Positions 1 to 7,959 of a DNA stretch of 20,615 nt are shown piece by piece. Every line of letters starts with the position of its first letter. The first letter of the stretch is position 1. Under the pieces are notes generated by a model. It was not told where the DNA came from and searched no databases. It saw only the letters and a list, made by a program, of their open reading frames with translations. A program made the translations under genes and the position numbers. Location of the stretch: the NCBI GenBank assembly GCA_946221495.1, contig CAMIFA010000088.1, positions 1 through 20,615 of the forward strand, given 5' to 3'. Origin of the DNA: an uncultured cyanobacterium. GTDB taxonomy: Bacteria; Cyanobacteriota; Cyanobacteriia; Cyanobacteriales; Chroococcidiopsidaceae.

Positions 1-921
1 GTTGTAAAAATTTATTTTATGAAACTTGTATTAGTAATTAGCTTTCAGCTATTACTTTAATCAACCACAACTTGAATTCAATAATTGTTGCCAAAGTACA
101 TATAGTTGATTTATAATTATTTATTGGCATACTCTAAATAATCGAAATTGCATTATTAATATCTGTAGCCTTTAAACAACTCTAAACTTATATAGCAGTC
201 CTAAATAATTCGTAAAACCCTCTCTTTCTTCCTTGGCGCTTTTGGCGGCTTGGCGGTTCGTTAACAAGTAACTTTCACAACTTAGATAGGATTGCTATAT
301 TATAGTTGCCTTTAAACACGCTCTACGAGAAATAAGTAGATTGGCTGTCAAAACAGCAACTTGGGCAAAATAATTATTCATTGTCGTTAATGAAAACAAA
401 GGCTAAAAGAAATTTATCTGAAGCTAAGACGCACGAGAAACTCTCCACACTCCCTTACATTGTGTTTTAGCAATGCTTCCGGTTTTTATGTATCGTTAAT
501 GCTCTAACTCCAATTTCTCTATTAAGTTTTAGTAGAAACATCCAAAAAATCTAAGTAACAAAATATACTTAAACAACTTGATTAGACACAGCTTTTAGTG
601 CTTTAGTAATGCCTATATCATATCAGCAAACTTTTTTTAGTAAATAATAACTTAACTATCAACTAAGATACTGAGTTAATGTTTATCTATGCTTTAGAAT
701 CAAAAATAACACTTACACTTATAACTTGTGTTTACAGCAGCTTATTGTTATTCATTACACTTTTATCCTCTATTGATAAGTAAACGTTAACAAAGGCGAT
801 CAGTTACACCAAATAAAAATTGCTAGAAATTTGCGATTGAGGCAACTCTAACTTAAAAATTAGATGAGTGGGCGATCGCCCGTTAAACTAGCTACATACG
901 TCAGGGGACACAAAATAAGCA
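1..921. other. AT-rich non-coding region upstream of glgA
   Basis: I see no convincing coding frame in this stretch. It is AT-rich and holds one recognisable structure, the inverted-repeat element at 190-300. A 12-bp palindrome with a HIP1 core, GGGCGATCGCCC, lies at 870-881, about 40 bases before the glgA start. The glgA promoter is presumably in the last few hundred bases, but I cannot pick out a clear -35/-10 pair. Confidence 0.6.
190..300. repeat. MITE-like element with 14-bp terminal inverted repeats
   Basis: The left end (190-203, ATATAGCAGTCCTA) and the reverse complement of the right end (287-300, TAGGATTGCTATAT) match at 13 of 14 positions. The 111-bp element is too short to code for a transposase. 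Its interior includes CTTGGCGGTTCGTT (249-262), which recurs exactly inside a second element at 15211-15302 that has different ends. Short non-autonomous elements of this form are common between cyanobacterial genes. Calling it mobile is an inference from structure. Confidence 0.6.
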
Positions 922-2379
922 ATGCGAATTCTGTTTGTTGCCGCAGAAGCAGCTCCTATTGCCAAAGTTGGCGGGATGGGGGATGTTGTCGGAGCCTTAC
1001 CCAAAGTGCTAAGAGCTATGGGGCATGATGTCCGCATCTTTATGCCTTACTACGGAATGCTACCAGACAAAATGGAGATTCCCCAAACCCCAGTTTGGTC
1101 TGGATATGCTATGTTCCAGAATTTTGCAGTCTACGAGACTGTTCTGCCTGGTACGGATGTCCCCTTGTACCTATTTGGTCATCCTGCCTTCGCACCGCGT
1201 CGTATTTATGGTGGGGAAGATGAAGACTGGCGGTTCACACTGTTTGCTAACGGTGCAGCTGAGTTTTGCTGGAACTACTGGAAGCCAGAAATTGTCCATT
1301 GCCACGACTGGCATACAGGCATGATTCCTGTATGGATGCACCAATCTCCAGATATCAGTACCGTGTTTACGATTCATAACCTTGCTTATCAAGGTCCTTG
1401 GCGCTGGTACTTAGAGAAAATTACCTGGTGTCCCTGGTATATGCAGGGTCATAACACAATGGCAGCTGCCGTACAGTTTGCCGATCGCGTTAACACTGTT
1501 TCTCCGACATACGCGCAGCAGATCCAAACACCAGAATACGGTGAAAAGCTGGAAGGCTTACTGTCTTTTATTAGTGGTAAGTTATCCGGAATTATCAACG
1601 GCATCGACACCGAGGTATTTAACCCGGCTGACGATAAATACATAGCGCAAACCTTCACTCCTGATACGCTAGATCAACGCAAAGCAAACAAAATTGCCAT
1701 TCAAGAAGAAGTTGGTTTACAAGTCAACTCTGGGGCTTTTTTAGTTGGCATTGTGACGCGGCTAGTAGAACAAAAAGGTATTGACTTAGTATTGCAAACA
1801 CTTGACCGCTTCCTGGCTTATACAGATGCTCAATTTGTCTTACTAGGAACAGGCGATCGCTATTACGAAACCCAAATGTGGCAGATGGCTTCTCGCTATC
1901 CTGGTCGCATGGCAACGTATCTACTCTATAACGATGCCCTAGCGCGGCGTATTTATGCTGGTAGCGATGCTTTCTTGATGCCTAGCCGTTTTGAGCCTTG
2001 CGGTATTAGTCAGATGATGGCACTACGTTATGGTTCCGTACCAATTGTGCGCCGTACTGGTGGCTTAGTTGACACCGTTTTCCACCACGATCCGGTTAAT
2101 CATACAGGTACTGGCTACTGCTTCGACCGCTATGAGCCGCTAGACCTTTACACTTGTATGGTACGTGCTTGGGAAGGCTTCCACTACAAGCAAGACTGGC
2201 AAGCGCTTCAGCAGCGCGGGATGAAACAGGAATTCAGTTGGCAAAAATCTGCTCAGGATTACGTCAAATTGTATAAATCTATATTAGGTTTGCCGGATGC
2301 AGTAGAGGAGCCAGCAAAACTAGAAGACTCTGAAGAAGTCCCTCAAGAGTTAGCCTCAGCTATTGTAGAGGTGCTTTAA
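922..2379 (+). CDS. glgA: Glycogen synthase (ADP-glucose type), GlgA
   Basis: This enzyme transfers glucose from ADP-glucose to the growing alpha-1,4-glucan chain in the cytoplasm, making the glycogen store. It is a GT5 two-domain (GT-B) glycosyltransferase of 485 residues, the normal length. The N-terminal ADP-glucose loop reads KVGGMGD at residues 15-21, and the C-terminal domain has SRFEPCGISQMMALRYG followed by the RRTGGLVDTV nucleotide-binding stretch. The KVGGMGD form, rather than KTGGL, is usual in cyanobacterial enzymes. An acidic tail after about residue 460 is variable in the family. The ATG start begins directly with MRILFVAAEA, where homologues begin. A purine-rich AGGGGA lies upstream but is far from the start, so the ribosome site is weak. 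The gene stands alone and converges on the ABC transporter operon. Confidence 0.96.
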   Translation: MRILFVAAEAAPIAKVGGMGDVVGALPKVLRAMGHDVRIFMPYYGMLPDKMEIPQTPVWSGYAMFQNFAVYETVLPGTDVPLYLFGHPAFAPRRIYGGEDEDWRFTLFANGAAEFCWNYWKPEIVHCHDWHTGMIPVWMHQSPDISTVFTIHNLAYQGPWRWYLEKITWCPWYMQGHNTMAAAVQFADRVNTVSPTYAQQIQTPEYGEKLEGLLSFISGKLSGIINGIDTEVFNPADDKYIAQTFTPDTLDQRKANKIAIQEEVGLQVNSGAFLVGIVTRLVEQKGIDLVLQTLDRFLAYTDAQFVLLGTGDRYYETQMWQMASRYPGRMATYLLYNDALARRIYAGSDAFLMPSRFEPCGISQMMALRYGSVPIVRRTGGLVDTVFHHDPVNHTGTGYCFDRYEPLDLYTCMVRAWEGFHYKQDWQALQQRGMKQEFSWQKSAQDYVKLYKSILGLPDAVEEPAKLEDSEEVPQELASAIVEVL

Positions 2380-2381
2380 AT

Positions 2382-2527
2382 AGTCATTAGTCCCTAGTCA
2401 CTAGTTATTAGTAATTAGGAGTATTGAGTTCATACCCTGTGCATAAAATTGTCTACAATGATGCATACTTTGAATGTTTAACACCTAGCACATTCAACTA
2501 ATGACCAATGACTAGTGACTAATGACT
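2382..2527. repeat. Imperfect 31-bp inverted repeat between convergent genes
   Basis: Positions 2382-2412 and the reverse complement of 2497-2527 match at 27 of 31 bases, with 84 bases between the arms. The arms are built from degenerate TAGTCAT / TAGTTAT heptamers, a repeat style common in cyanobacteria. The element lies between the 3' ends of glgA and the transporter ATPase gene, so it could act as a two-way transcription barrier. No T-tract follows either arm, so that role is only inferred. Confidence 0.6.
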
Positions 2528-2547
2528 CGTGCGCTATGCGCGATCGC

Positions 2548-3384
2548 TTACTCGTCTTGAGTAAAATAGCGATCTAGGAAATTCAAAGCATGATTTCTTA
2601 GTTCGTAATACTCTTGGGAGTTTCGCATCGCAGCGCGATCGCGGGGATGCTCAAATGGCACAGTCAATATTTCCCCAATTTTTGCCGCCGGACCATTCGT
2701 CATTAAGACAATGCGATCGGACATATAAATCGCTTCATCTACATCATGAGTAATCATCATTACCGCTTGGCGATGATTTTCCCAAATATTAAGAACTTGA
2801 CGCTGTAACTTAGAGCGAGTTAAAGCATCAAGCGCCCCAAAAGGCTCATCCATTAGCAACATCTTCGGGCGAATTGCCAAAGCTCTAGCAATACCCACAC
2901 GCTGTTTCATTCCCCCAGAAATTTCATCTGGATATTTATCAGCTGCTGCATTTAAATTAACCATAGCTAAGTGTTCGTTGACAATGCTAATTTTCTCGGC
3001 ACGAGTTGCCTTTTTTAGCACTTCATCCACAGCTAGCCGAATATTTTCCCGCACAGTTAACCAAGGTAGTAGAGAGTAATGCTGAAACACCATCATTCTT
3101 TCAGATCCTGGCTTGCGAATTTCTTTGCCATCTAATCGCACCGAACCAGAAGTTACTTTTTCCAAACCAGCGACAATTTTTAGTAGTGTTGATTTGCCAC
3201 ATCCAGAGTGACCAATTACTGAGATATATTCATCTTCACTAATAGTGAGATTGACATGATCTAGAACGACAAAATCACTTTTATCTGGGGTTGGATAAGA
3301 TTTTACTAAGTTCTCAATCTCCAGAAATCCATTACGACTAACATCTATTTCGTTAGCATTAGTTGAGTAGGTATATTTAGTCAT
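2548..3384 (-). CDS. ABC transporter ATP-binding protein, NrtD/CmpD/SsuB-like
   Basis: This is the cytoplasmic ATPase that powers the importer encoded by the two genes before it. All nucleotide-binding motifs are intact: Walker A GHSGCGKST (58-66), Q-loop Q101, signature ISGGMKQRV (from 155), Walker B MLLMDE (175-180) and H-loop His213. The SGGMKQR form of the signature is typical of the nitrate, bicarbonate, taurine and sulfonate importer ATPases. At 278 residues it has one ATPase domain and no fused substrate-binding domain, unlike NrtC or CmpC. AGGAG lies about 9 bases before the ATG and supports this start. It is the last gene of a permease, binding protein, ATPase operon, 124 bases after the binding-protein gene. 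A decayed copy of its 3' end lies at 6605-6667. Confidence 0.92.
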   Translation of the reverse strand: MTKYTYSTNANEIDVSRNGFLEIENLVKSYPTPDKSDFVVLDHVNLTISEDEYISVIGHSGCGKSTLLKIVAGLEKVTSGSVRLDGKEIRKPGSERMMVFQHYSLLPWLTVRENIRLAVDEVLKKATRAEKISIVNEHLAMVNLNAAADKYPDEISGGMKQRVGIARALAIRPKMLLMDEPFGALDALTRSKLQRQVLNIWENHRQAVMMITHDVDEAIYMSDRIVLMTNGPAAKIGEILTVPFEHPRDRAAMRNSQEYYELRNHALNFLDRYFTQDE

Positions 3385-3508
3385 AAAAAGCTCCTAGAGG
3401 CGGGAATAGTTTTGAATTTTGAATTAAAGTCCAAAAAGTTAAGAGTTTACTGATCATTTCTTGTAACTCAACATTTAACACTTAAAATTCATAACTGGAG
3501 CGCAGCGA

Positions 3509-4930
3509 CTATCCCCTAGCTCCTAAAAAGAAAGATTTGGGACGGTTAGCTCTGATTTCAAAGCTGTTGATATAGCCTACAGGATCGCTGGGATCGAAAG
3601 CTTTTTTGTCGATAAATACTTCAGCAGGTTCAATCTTGTAATCTTCTTGGGGACACTCAATGCCCATTTCGGTAGCAATTTCCCGATACAAGTCAGTTCT
3701 CCAAGCTTTACGCGCTAATTCTTCGGCATTTTTGGGAATGCCGTCCGTTTGTCCCCAACGCGCAGCCTGAGTCATTAACCAAATACTTTCTGACTGCCAC
3801 ATAAATGTGGAATGGTCATTTGACACTCTCGCCAAGTTAGGCGGCAAATCAAAGAAAATAGTTGTGTCAGGCGATCGCGCAATTCGTTTTTTGCCATCAA
3901 ACCCACCATAGTTGTATTCACCAACAATTGCCGCTCTCGTTAAACTTGGTTTAGCACCAGTAAACGACTTGTCTGAGATTAGCTTCGCAACCTCCTCCCG
4001 ATTTTTCTGCTCGCTGCAATACTGGCAAGCTTCAATCATTGCTTTAACTAACGAACGATAAGTTTTTGGATTTTCATTAATAAAAGACTCCATCACGCCC
4101 AAAAGTCGATCTGGGTGTCCTTGCCAGATTTCTTTACCCTGAGCAAAAGTAAAGCCAATTCCTTCATTACCACTAATAGCGCGTGTATTCCAAGGTTCGG
4201 CAACCATGTACGCTTGCATCGCCCCAATCCTCATGTTCACAACCATCTGCGGCGGCGGAATGATAATCACCCGAAATTCGTCGTCAGGATCAACCCCAGC
4301 AGCAGCCGATAAATAGCGAATAAAGTATTCGTAAATCGCCGAACTCAGAACAACAGCCCAAACTCGTTGCTCTGGAGGAATGTTGTCAAAATAGCGCCTA
4401 AAATCACGCCCAAACGCATCTAAGTCCCCGTTGTATTCCCGCCAAGGACGTAACCCCGACTCCCACATCGCTTGATTCATCGTTAAAGCGTTACCGTGAC
4501 GGTGAATTGTCATCGCCGCACACAAAGGGGCATGACGTGCGCCTTCTGCACCAGTTCTGGCATTTGTGACAGCGCCACAAACTACCGGAGAAGCATCAAG
4601 GCGACCAAAAATAATGCCATCACGAGATGTACCCCAGCTAGCCTCGCGGCTAAGTGTAACGTTTAAACCATACTTGCGAAAAAAGCCTTTTTCCCAAGCA
4701 ACAGCAAAGGGAGCGCAATCGTTTACTGGCACATACCCGACGGTAAGATTGGGTTTCTCCAGTGTCTTCGGATCTACCACCTGTTCCACTGCTAAAGCGG
4801 CTTCAGATAACCCTTGAGGCGCTCTACTGGCGTTAATAGCACAAGCGGAAACTGCCATACTAGCTGCTGTTACGCCGACTTTTTTAAGAAAGTCACGCCG
4901 ATGAAGATAATTTTGCTGAGTATCACTCAT
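3509..4930 (-). CDS. CmpA/NrtA-family substrate-binding lipoprotein, Tat-exported
   Basis: This is the solute receptor of the importer, held on the periplasmic side of the membrane. The N-terminus has a twin-arginine motif, RRDFLKK (11-17), then a short hydrophobic stretch ending in a lipobox-like AVSAC with Cys30, so export by Tat and lipidation are predicted. The mature part begins with LTVGYVPVNDCAPFAVAWEK, the pattern of the NrtA/CmpA family, and later has MRIGAMQAYMVAEPWN, also typical. Its 473 residues match the family size. The family binds nitrate, nitrite, bicarbonate or other small solutes. Here the region corresponding to the NrtA QGNGI segment reads RHGNALTM, so the ligand cannot be assigned from motifs. 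No strong ribosome site is visible before the ATG. The gene lies 110 bases after the permease gene. Confidence 0.88.
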   Translation of the reverse strand: MSDTQQNYLHRRDFLKKVGVTAASMAVSACAINASRAPQGLSEAALAVEQVVDPKTLEKPNLTVGYVPVNDCAPFAVAWEKGFFRKYGLNVTLSREASWGTSRDGIIFGRLDASPVVCGAVTNARTGAEGARHAPLCAAMTIHRHGNALTMNQAMWESGLRPWREYNGDLDAFGRDFRRYFDNIPPEQRVWAVVLSSAIYEYFIRYLSAAAGVDPDDEFRVIIIPPPQMVVNMRIGAMQAYMVAEPWNTRAISGNEGIGFTFAQGKEIWQGHPDRLLGVMESFINENPKTYRSLVKAMIEACQYCSEQKNREEVAKLISDKSFTGAKPSLTRAAIVGEYNYGGFDGKKRIARSPDTTIFFDLPPNLARVSNDHSTFMWQSESIWLMTQAARWGQTDGIPKNAEELARKAWRTDLYREIATEMGIECPQEDYKIEPAEVFIDKKAFDPSDPVGYINSFEIRANRPKSFFLGARG

Positions 4931-5040
4931 ATTCAGTCTTGTCTAAGCTGTTGTTAGCGCCGTCGTAAATTAGCTTAAATTGGCATGGAATTACCCGCCG
5001 TCTCCAGCGCTTGCAAATCAAAGAGCGATCGCTGTCTTAT

Positions 5041-5898
5041 TTAAATGTCAGTCTGCCGTACCGGACGATGTGTTACTAATTCCTGAACTTTGCCTACAGC
5101 ATAGTCAAGAATTAGCCCTGTTAAGCCAATTACCAGCACCGCCAGAAAAACTGAACTTAAGTTTAGCCTGCTCCATTCATCCCAAACAAAAAAGCCGATG
5201 CCTACACCGCCCGTAAGCATTTCTACAGCAACAATCACTAGCCAAGCAATACCTAAACTAATCCGTAACCCAGTAAAAATATAAGGCAAACTTGCAGGCA
5301 AGATAATTTTTGTAATCCTTCTCCACTGGGGCATTTCTAATACTCGCGCTACGTCTATGTAGTCTTTGGAAACGCTCTGAACACCAAGAGCGGTATTAAT
5401 AATTGTGGGCCACAACGAAGTTATAAAGATCACAAAAATTGCTGAAGGGTCTGCTAGATTAAAAATCGCCAGGGAAATCGGTAGCCAAGCTAAAGGCGAG
5501 ACAGGCTTAAATATTTGAATAATCGGATTAATTGCTAGCATTGCTTTTTTCGACATTCCAATTAAAAAGCCCACAGGAATAGCAACGATCGCTCCCAATC
5601 CAAAGCCAATTAATACTCGGCGCAAACTCGCCAGCAATAACCAACCAAGCCCCAAGTTACCAGGTCCGCGTCGGTAAAATGGATGCAAGATATTATCTAA
5701 ATTTTCTACCAGTGCCTCTGCTGGAGTAGGCATTAAATCAGTTAAGAACGTAGCAATAAACCACCACAGCAAAATAACGCCTAAAAACCCAATAGCAGGA
5801 AGCAAGACTGCATCTCGAACAAAAACTGGTTTAGCACGTTTCCAGGCAGTTTGCCCAGCTACCGCGAGGATCGCAGCAATGTTCAGTTGAAATATCAT
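5041..5898 (-). CDS. ABC transporter permease, NrtB/CmpB/SsuC-like
   Basis: This is the membrane channel subunit, probably acting as a homodimer of about six helices per chain. Several hydrophobic segments are clear, and the cytoplasmic EAA loop that contacts the ATPase is recognisable as ARVLEMPQWRRITKIILPAS in the last third. Its 285 residues are usual for the NrtB/SsuC type. GGGGA lies a few bases before the ATG on the minus strand and supports the start. It is the first gene of the operon, which differs from the usual nrtABCD or cmpABCD order in which the binding protein comes first. No NrtC/CmpC-type fused ATPase is present. The leader about 100 bases upstream contains a predicted c-di-AMP riboswitch, so transcription or translation of the whole operon may depend on that signal. 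Confidence 0.92.
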   Translation of the reverse strand: MIFQLNIAAILAVAGQTAWKRAKPVFVRDAVLLPAIGFLGVILLWWFIATFLTDLMPTPAEALVENLDNILHPFYRRGPGNLGLGWLLLASLRRVLIGFGLGAIVAIPVGFLIGMSKKAMLAINPIIQIFKPVSPLAWLPISLAIFNLADPSAIFVIFITSLWPTIINTALGVQSVSKDYIDVARVLEMPQWRRITKIILPASLPYIFTGLRISLGIAWLVIVAVEMLTGGVGIGFFVWDEWSRLNLSSVFLAVLVIGLTGLILDYAVGKVQELVTHRPVRQTDI

Positions 5899-5997
5899 TT
5901 AATCCCCAGAATCAAGAGCAGGTACAATAAAACCGAGCAGTACCAGTCAAGAAAACTGACGCGAGCAAAACATTACAAAGAATGCTGACTCTTCAGT

Positions 5998-6150
5998 CTC
6001 CTCTCAACGCCTACGAAGTTAGCTGACGGGCTAGGACTGAGAGATGTCCTTCTTTAATTATTTCTTAAATCAGTTAGATTAAGTTAAAGATACGCCCCTA
6101 AATTTGGTTCCTCCGTTCCAGTTCTACCTCACACCTTAAAATAGGCGAAA
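5998..6150 (-). promoter_or_regulatory. Predicted ydaO-type c-di-AMP riboswitch in the transporter leader
   Basis: Read on the minus strand, this leader has the conserved blocks of the ydaO/yuaA class in order. CGGAGGAACC lies at 6116-6107, followed by a GGGGCG block at 6098-6093. Near the 3' end CCCGTCAGCTAACTTCGTAG (6030-6011) matches the family hallmark CAGCTAAC..CG.AGGC. The closing stem P1 is a perfect CGCCTA (6147-6142) with TAGGCG (6013-6008). CTCTCA (6043-6038) can pair with TGAGAG (6006-6001), in the place where the family forms a 3' pseudoknot. The aptamer ends about 110 bases before the permease start. Known ydaO riboswitches bind cyclic di-AMP and usually switch genes off. I see no strong terminator after it, so the mode of control is open. 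Confidence 0.83.
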
Positions 6151-6335
6151 AACTGAATTAGGCTGACTTACTCGAATTAACAAAGGAAGTTAACATTGCT
6201 TTAAAAAAAAATCAATCTTTCCTTAGATAGTTGTGCCAAAAGAGAGAAGACAGGAGAAGACCCCACAGGTGAATGTAAATTAAGAGTAAATGGGGAAATA
6301 TTGCCTGCATCAGAGTTCAAACAGCCAAATCTCTT

Positions 6336-6596
6336 ATGACATTACCACCAGACGAACTAGACCTACCTAAAGCGAAACTAAATGTAAGTGCGTTGATTAA
6401 ACGCTTTAGTGCTGGAGCGTTAGTTGGACTAGTAATTGCGGCAATCCAATGGGGCGGCTATACCTATTTTTGGGGGGAGCCAATAGAGTTAACCAGAGGT
6501 ATTACGTTCTGTTTTGTAATATCAATTATCTGCGGATTGATGACACTTAAATGGGGCTACAAAACATTAGAAAGTTTGTTTCAGTTATTGGGTTAG
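6336..6596 (+). CDS. Small hypothetical membrane protein, two predicted helices
   Basis: I do not recognise this 86-residue protein. It has a short polar N-terminus, then two hydrophobic segments that look like membrane helices: roughly residues 27-50 (AGALVGLVIAAIQWGGY) and 58-74 (TFCFVISIICGLMTL). A proline- and acid-rich start (LPPDELDLPKAKLN) would face the cytoplasm. Codon use and the ATG start look normal for the window, but no clear ribosome site precedes it. It is divergent from the transporter operon and is followed within 10 bases by the decayed ATPase fragment. It may be a conserved cyanobacterial hypothetical. Confidence 0.7.
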   Translation: MTLPPDELDLPKAKLNVSALIKRFSAGALVGLVIAAIQWGGYTYFWGEPIELTRGITFCFVISIICGLMTLKWGYKTLESLFQLLG

Positions 6597-6604
6597 TGTT
6601 CATC

Positions 6605-6667
6605 CTAGTAAATTCTAAGCACGATTACTTAGCTCGTCATACTTCTTAAAGTTTCGCATAGCAGCGC
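6605..6667 (-). pseudogene. Remnant of a transporter ATPase 3' end
   Basis: This 63-base stretch matches 2574-2636, the coding region for the C-terminus of the transporter ATPase, at 51 of 63 positions without gaps. Read on the minus strand it gives AAMRNFKKYDELSNRA then a TAG stop, against AAMRNSQEYYELRNHALNFL in the intact gene, so a Leu codon has become a stop. No similarity is evident on either side. It is best explained as the tail of a lost paralogue or a partial duplication in the same orientation. Confidence 0.7.
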
Positions 6668-6856
6668 CAAGCCCAAAAGAGCCGATTCTCTTAGCTACAA
6701 TGCCCAAATCCGCAAAAACTGAAACTTGTAACCCTAGAGGACTATCTGTTGAGCGATGTCTCCCTTTAGTTTAGTGTAACTCCTTGACTGTGGTTGTTAG
6801 ATTGGCACTGATTAATAACAATTTGTTGCTTGCAACAACTCAAGGAGACAATTAGT

Positions 6857-7927
6857 ATGACTGAGAACAAGCAGCCTAGTAACCAACCTAACGAAAATAC
6901 TGAGAATAAAGAGTCCGACGAAGCTCAATCAGCAGGCTCAGGCATCGGTGCAGCAGCAGCTGGAGCTGCGGTTGGTGCTGTACTCGGTGGTCGCGCCGGA
7001 GGAATTATTGGCGCTGTAGCAGGTGCAGCTGCGGGCGCTATAGCTGGTAAGGGTACATCTGAGGCTGTTGACAAGACTGTAGAAGGTGTAGTAGATGCAG
7101 CAAAGAGTGTTGCTGAGAATCTTAACGCAACTGTAGAAGATTTAGGAGACACGCTAAAGCATACAGCCGAAGATGTCAAGCCGTCTGTGATCGGTGCAGT
7201 AGATGCAGTTAAAGATACAGTTGAGGATGCCAAACCCTCGGTAATCGGTGCAGTAGATGCAGTTAAAGATACAGTTGAGGATGCCAAACCCTCGGTAGTC
7301 AGCACAGTAGATGCAGTTAAGGATACAGTTCAGCAGTCTAAGCCCTCTATAGTAGACGCAGTTAAAAGTGCGTCTGAGGAAGCAAAACCAGCCGTAAGAA
7401 GCGTAGCGGACTCTGTAAAAGGTGCAGTTGAGGATCTCAAGCCATCTGTACAAAGTGCAACTCAATCAGTCAAGGGTGCAACAGAAAGTGTAGCGGAATC
7501 TGTAAAAGGTGCAGTTGAAGATGTTAAGCCATCTGTACAAAGCGCCGCCGAATCAGTTAAGGGTGCAACAAAAGATGTAGCAAACTCTGCCAAGGGTGCA
7601 GTTGATGATGCTAGATTATCTGCCAAGAGTGCCGCCGAATCAGTCAAGGATACGACAAAAGATGTAGCGAACTCTGCTAAGGGTGCAGTTGAAGATGCTA
7701 AGTCATCCGCCAAAAGTGCCGCCGAATCAGTCAAGGATACGACAAAAGATGTAGCGGACTCTGCTAAAGGTGCAGTTGATGATGCTAAGTCACCCTCAAT
7801 GGAGAAACAAGTTGTTAAGTCAACTACTGTTGATACTACAACTCCATTAGATTCTATTACCGAAGACTTCCATCACAGAGAAATTAACGAAGCGGTGGAA
7901 ATTCAGGACAAGAGAACTGATATATAA
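6857..7927 (+). CDS. LEA-like repeat protein with glycine-zipper N-terminus
   Basis: The protein (about 356 residues) has three parts. A polar, Asn/Glu-rich start is followed by a Gly/Ala-rich stretch at about 30-67 (GAVLGGRAGGIIGAVAGAAA), which resembles a glycine-zipper membrane-inserting segment. The rest is long amphipathic helix built from repeats: 18-residue units around KPSVIGAVDAVKDTVEDA, then 29-residue units around SAAESVKDTTKDVANSAKG. Such Ala/Lys/Asp/Val-rich repeats resemble group 3 LEA proteins, which protect cells during drying or freezing; the resemblance is compositional, so function is inferred. I chose ATG 6857 because AAGGAG lies 10 bases upstream; a TTG at 6830 is an alternative without such a site. 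The tail has a polar EIQDKRTDI end. The gene is monocistronic. Confidence 0.82.
   Translation: MTENKQPSNQPNENTENKESDEAQSAGSGIGAAAAGAAVGAVLGGRAGGIIGAVAGAAAGAIAGKGTSEAVDKTVEGVVDAAKSVAENLNATVEDLGDTLKHTAEDVKPSVIGAVDAVKDTVEDAKPSVIGAVDAVKDTVEDAKPSVVSTVDAVKDTVQQSKPSIVDAVKSASEEAKPAVRSVADSVKGAVEDLKPSVQSATQSVKGATESVAESVKGAVEDVKPSVQSAAESVKGATKDVANSAKGAVDDARLSAKSAAESVKDTTKDVANSAKGAVEDAKSSAKSAAESVKDTTKDVADSAKGAVDDAKSPSMEKQVVKSTTVDTTTPLDSITEDFHHREINEAVEIQDKRTDI
7178..7339 (+). repeat. Three 54-bp tandem repeats within the LEA-like gene
   Basis: Units at 7178-7231, 7232-7285 and 7286-7339 each encode 18 residues beginning KPSV. The first two encode identical residues and their DNA is nearly identical, which suggests recent duplication or gene conversion. 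An 18-residue period equals five alpha-helical turns, so charge placement is kept from unit to unit. Confidence 0.85.
7541..7801 (+). repeat. Three 87-bp tandem repeats within the LEA-like gene
   Basis: Units start at 7541, 7628 and 7715 and each encodes 29 residues beginning SAAESVK. The third is altered at its end. 29 residues equals 18 plus 11, the 11-residue period being typical of group 3 LEA helices. Confidence 0.82.
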
Positions 7928-7959
7928 AAGCAATCCTTGTCAAGTGAGAAGATGTTAAA

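Noticed and set aside
4980..5216. Plus-strand 78-codon frame
   Set aside because: It overlaps the permease gene antisense for most of its length and shows no domain or ribosome site.
5921..5944. GGTAC..GTACC inverted pair considered as an NtcA site
   Set aside because: The NtcA consensus needs GTA, eight bases, TAC; the spacing here is too long and the site lies between the riboswitch and the permease start.
6925..7734. Several minus-strand open frames inside the LEA-like gene
   Set aside because: They are low-complexity Ser/Ala/Thr or Cys/Tyr-rich shadows created by the repeats on the plus strand, and none has a ribosome site or recognisable motif.
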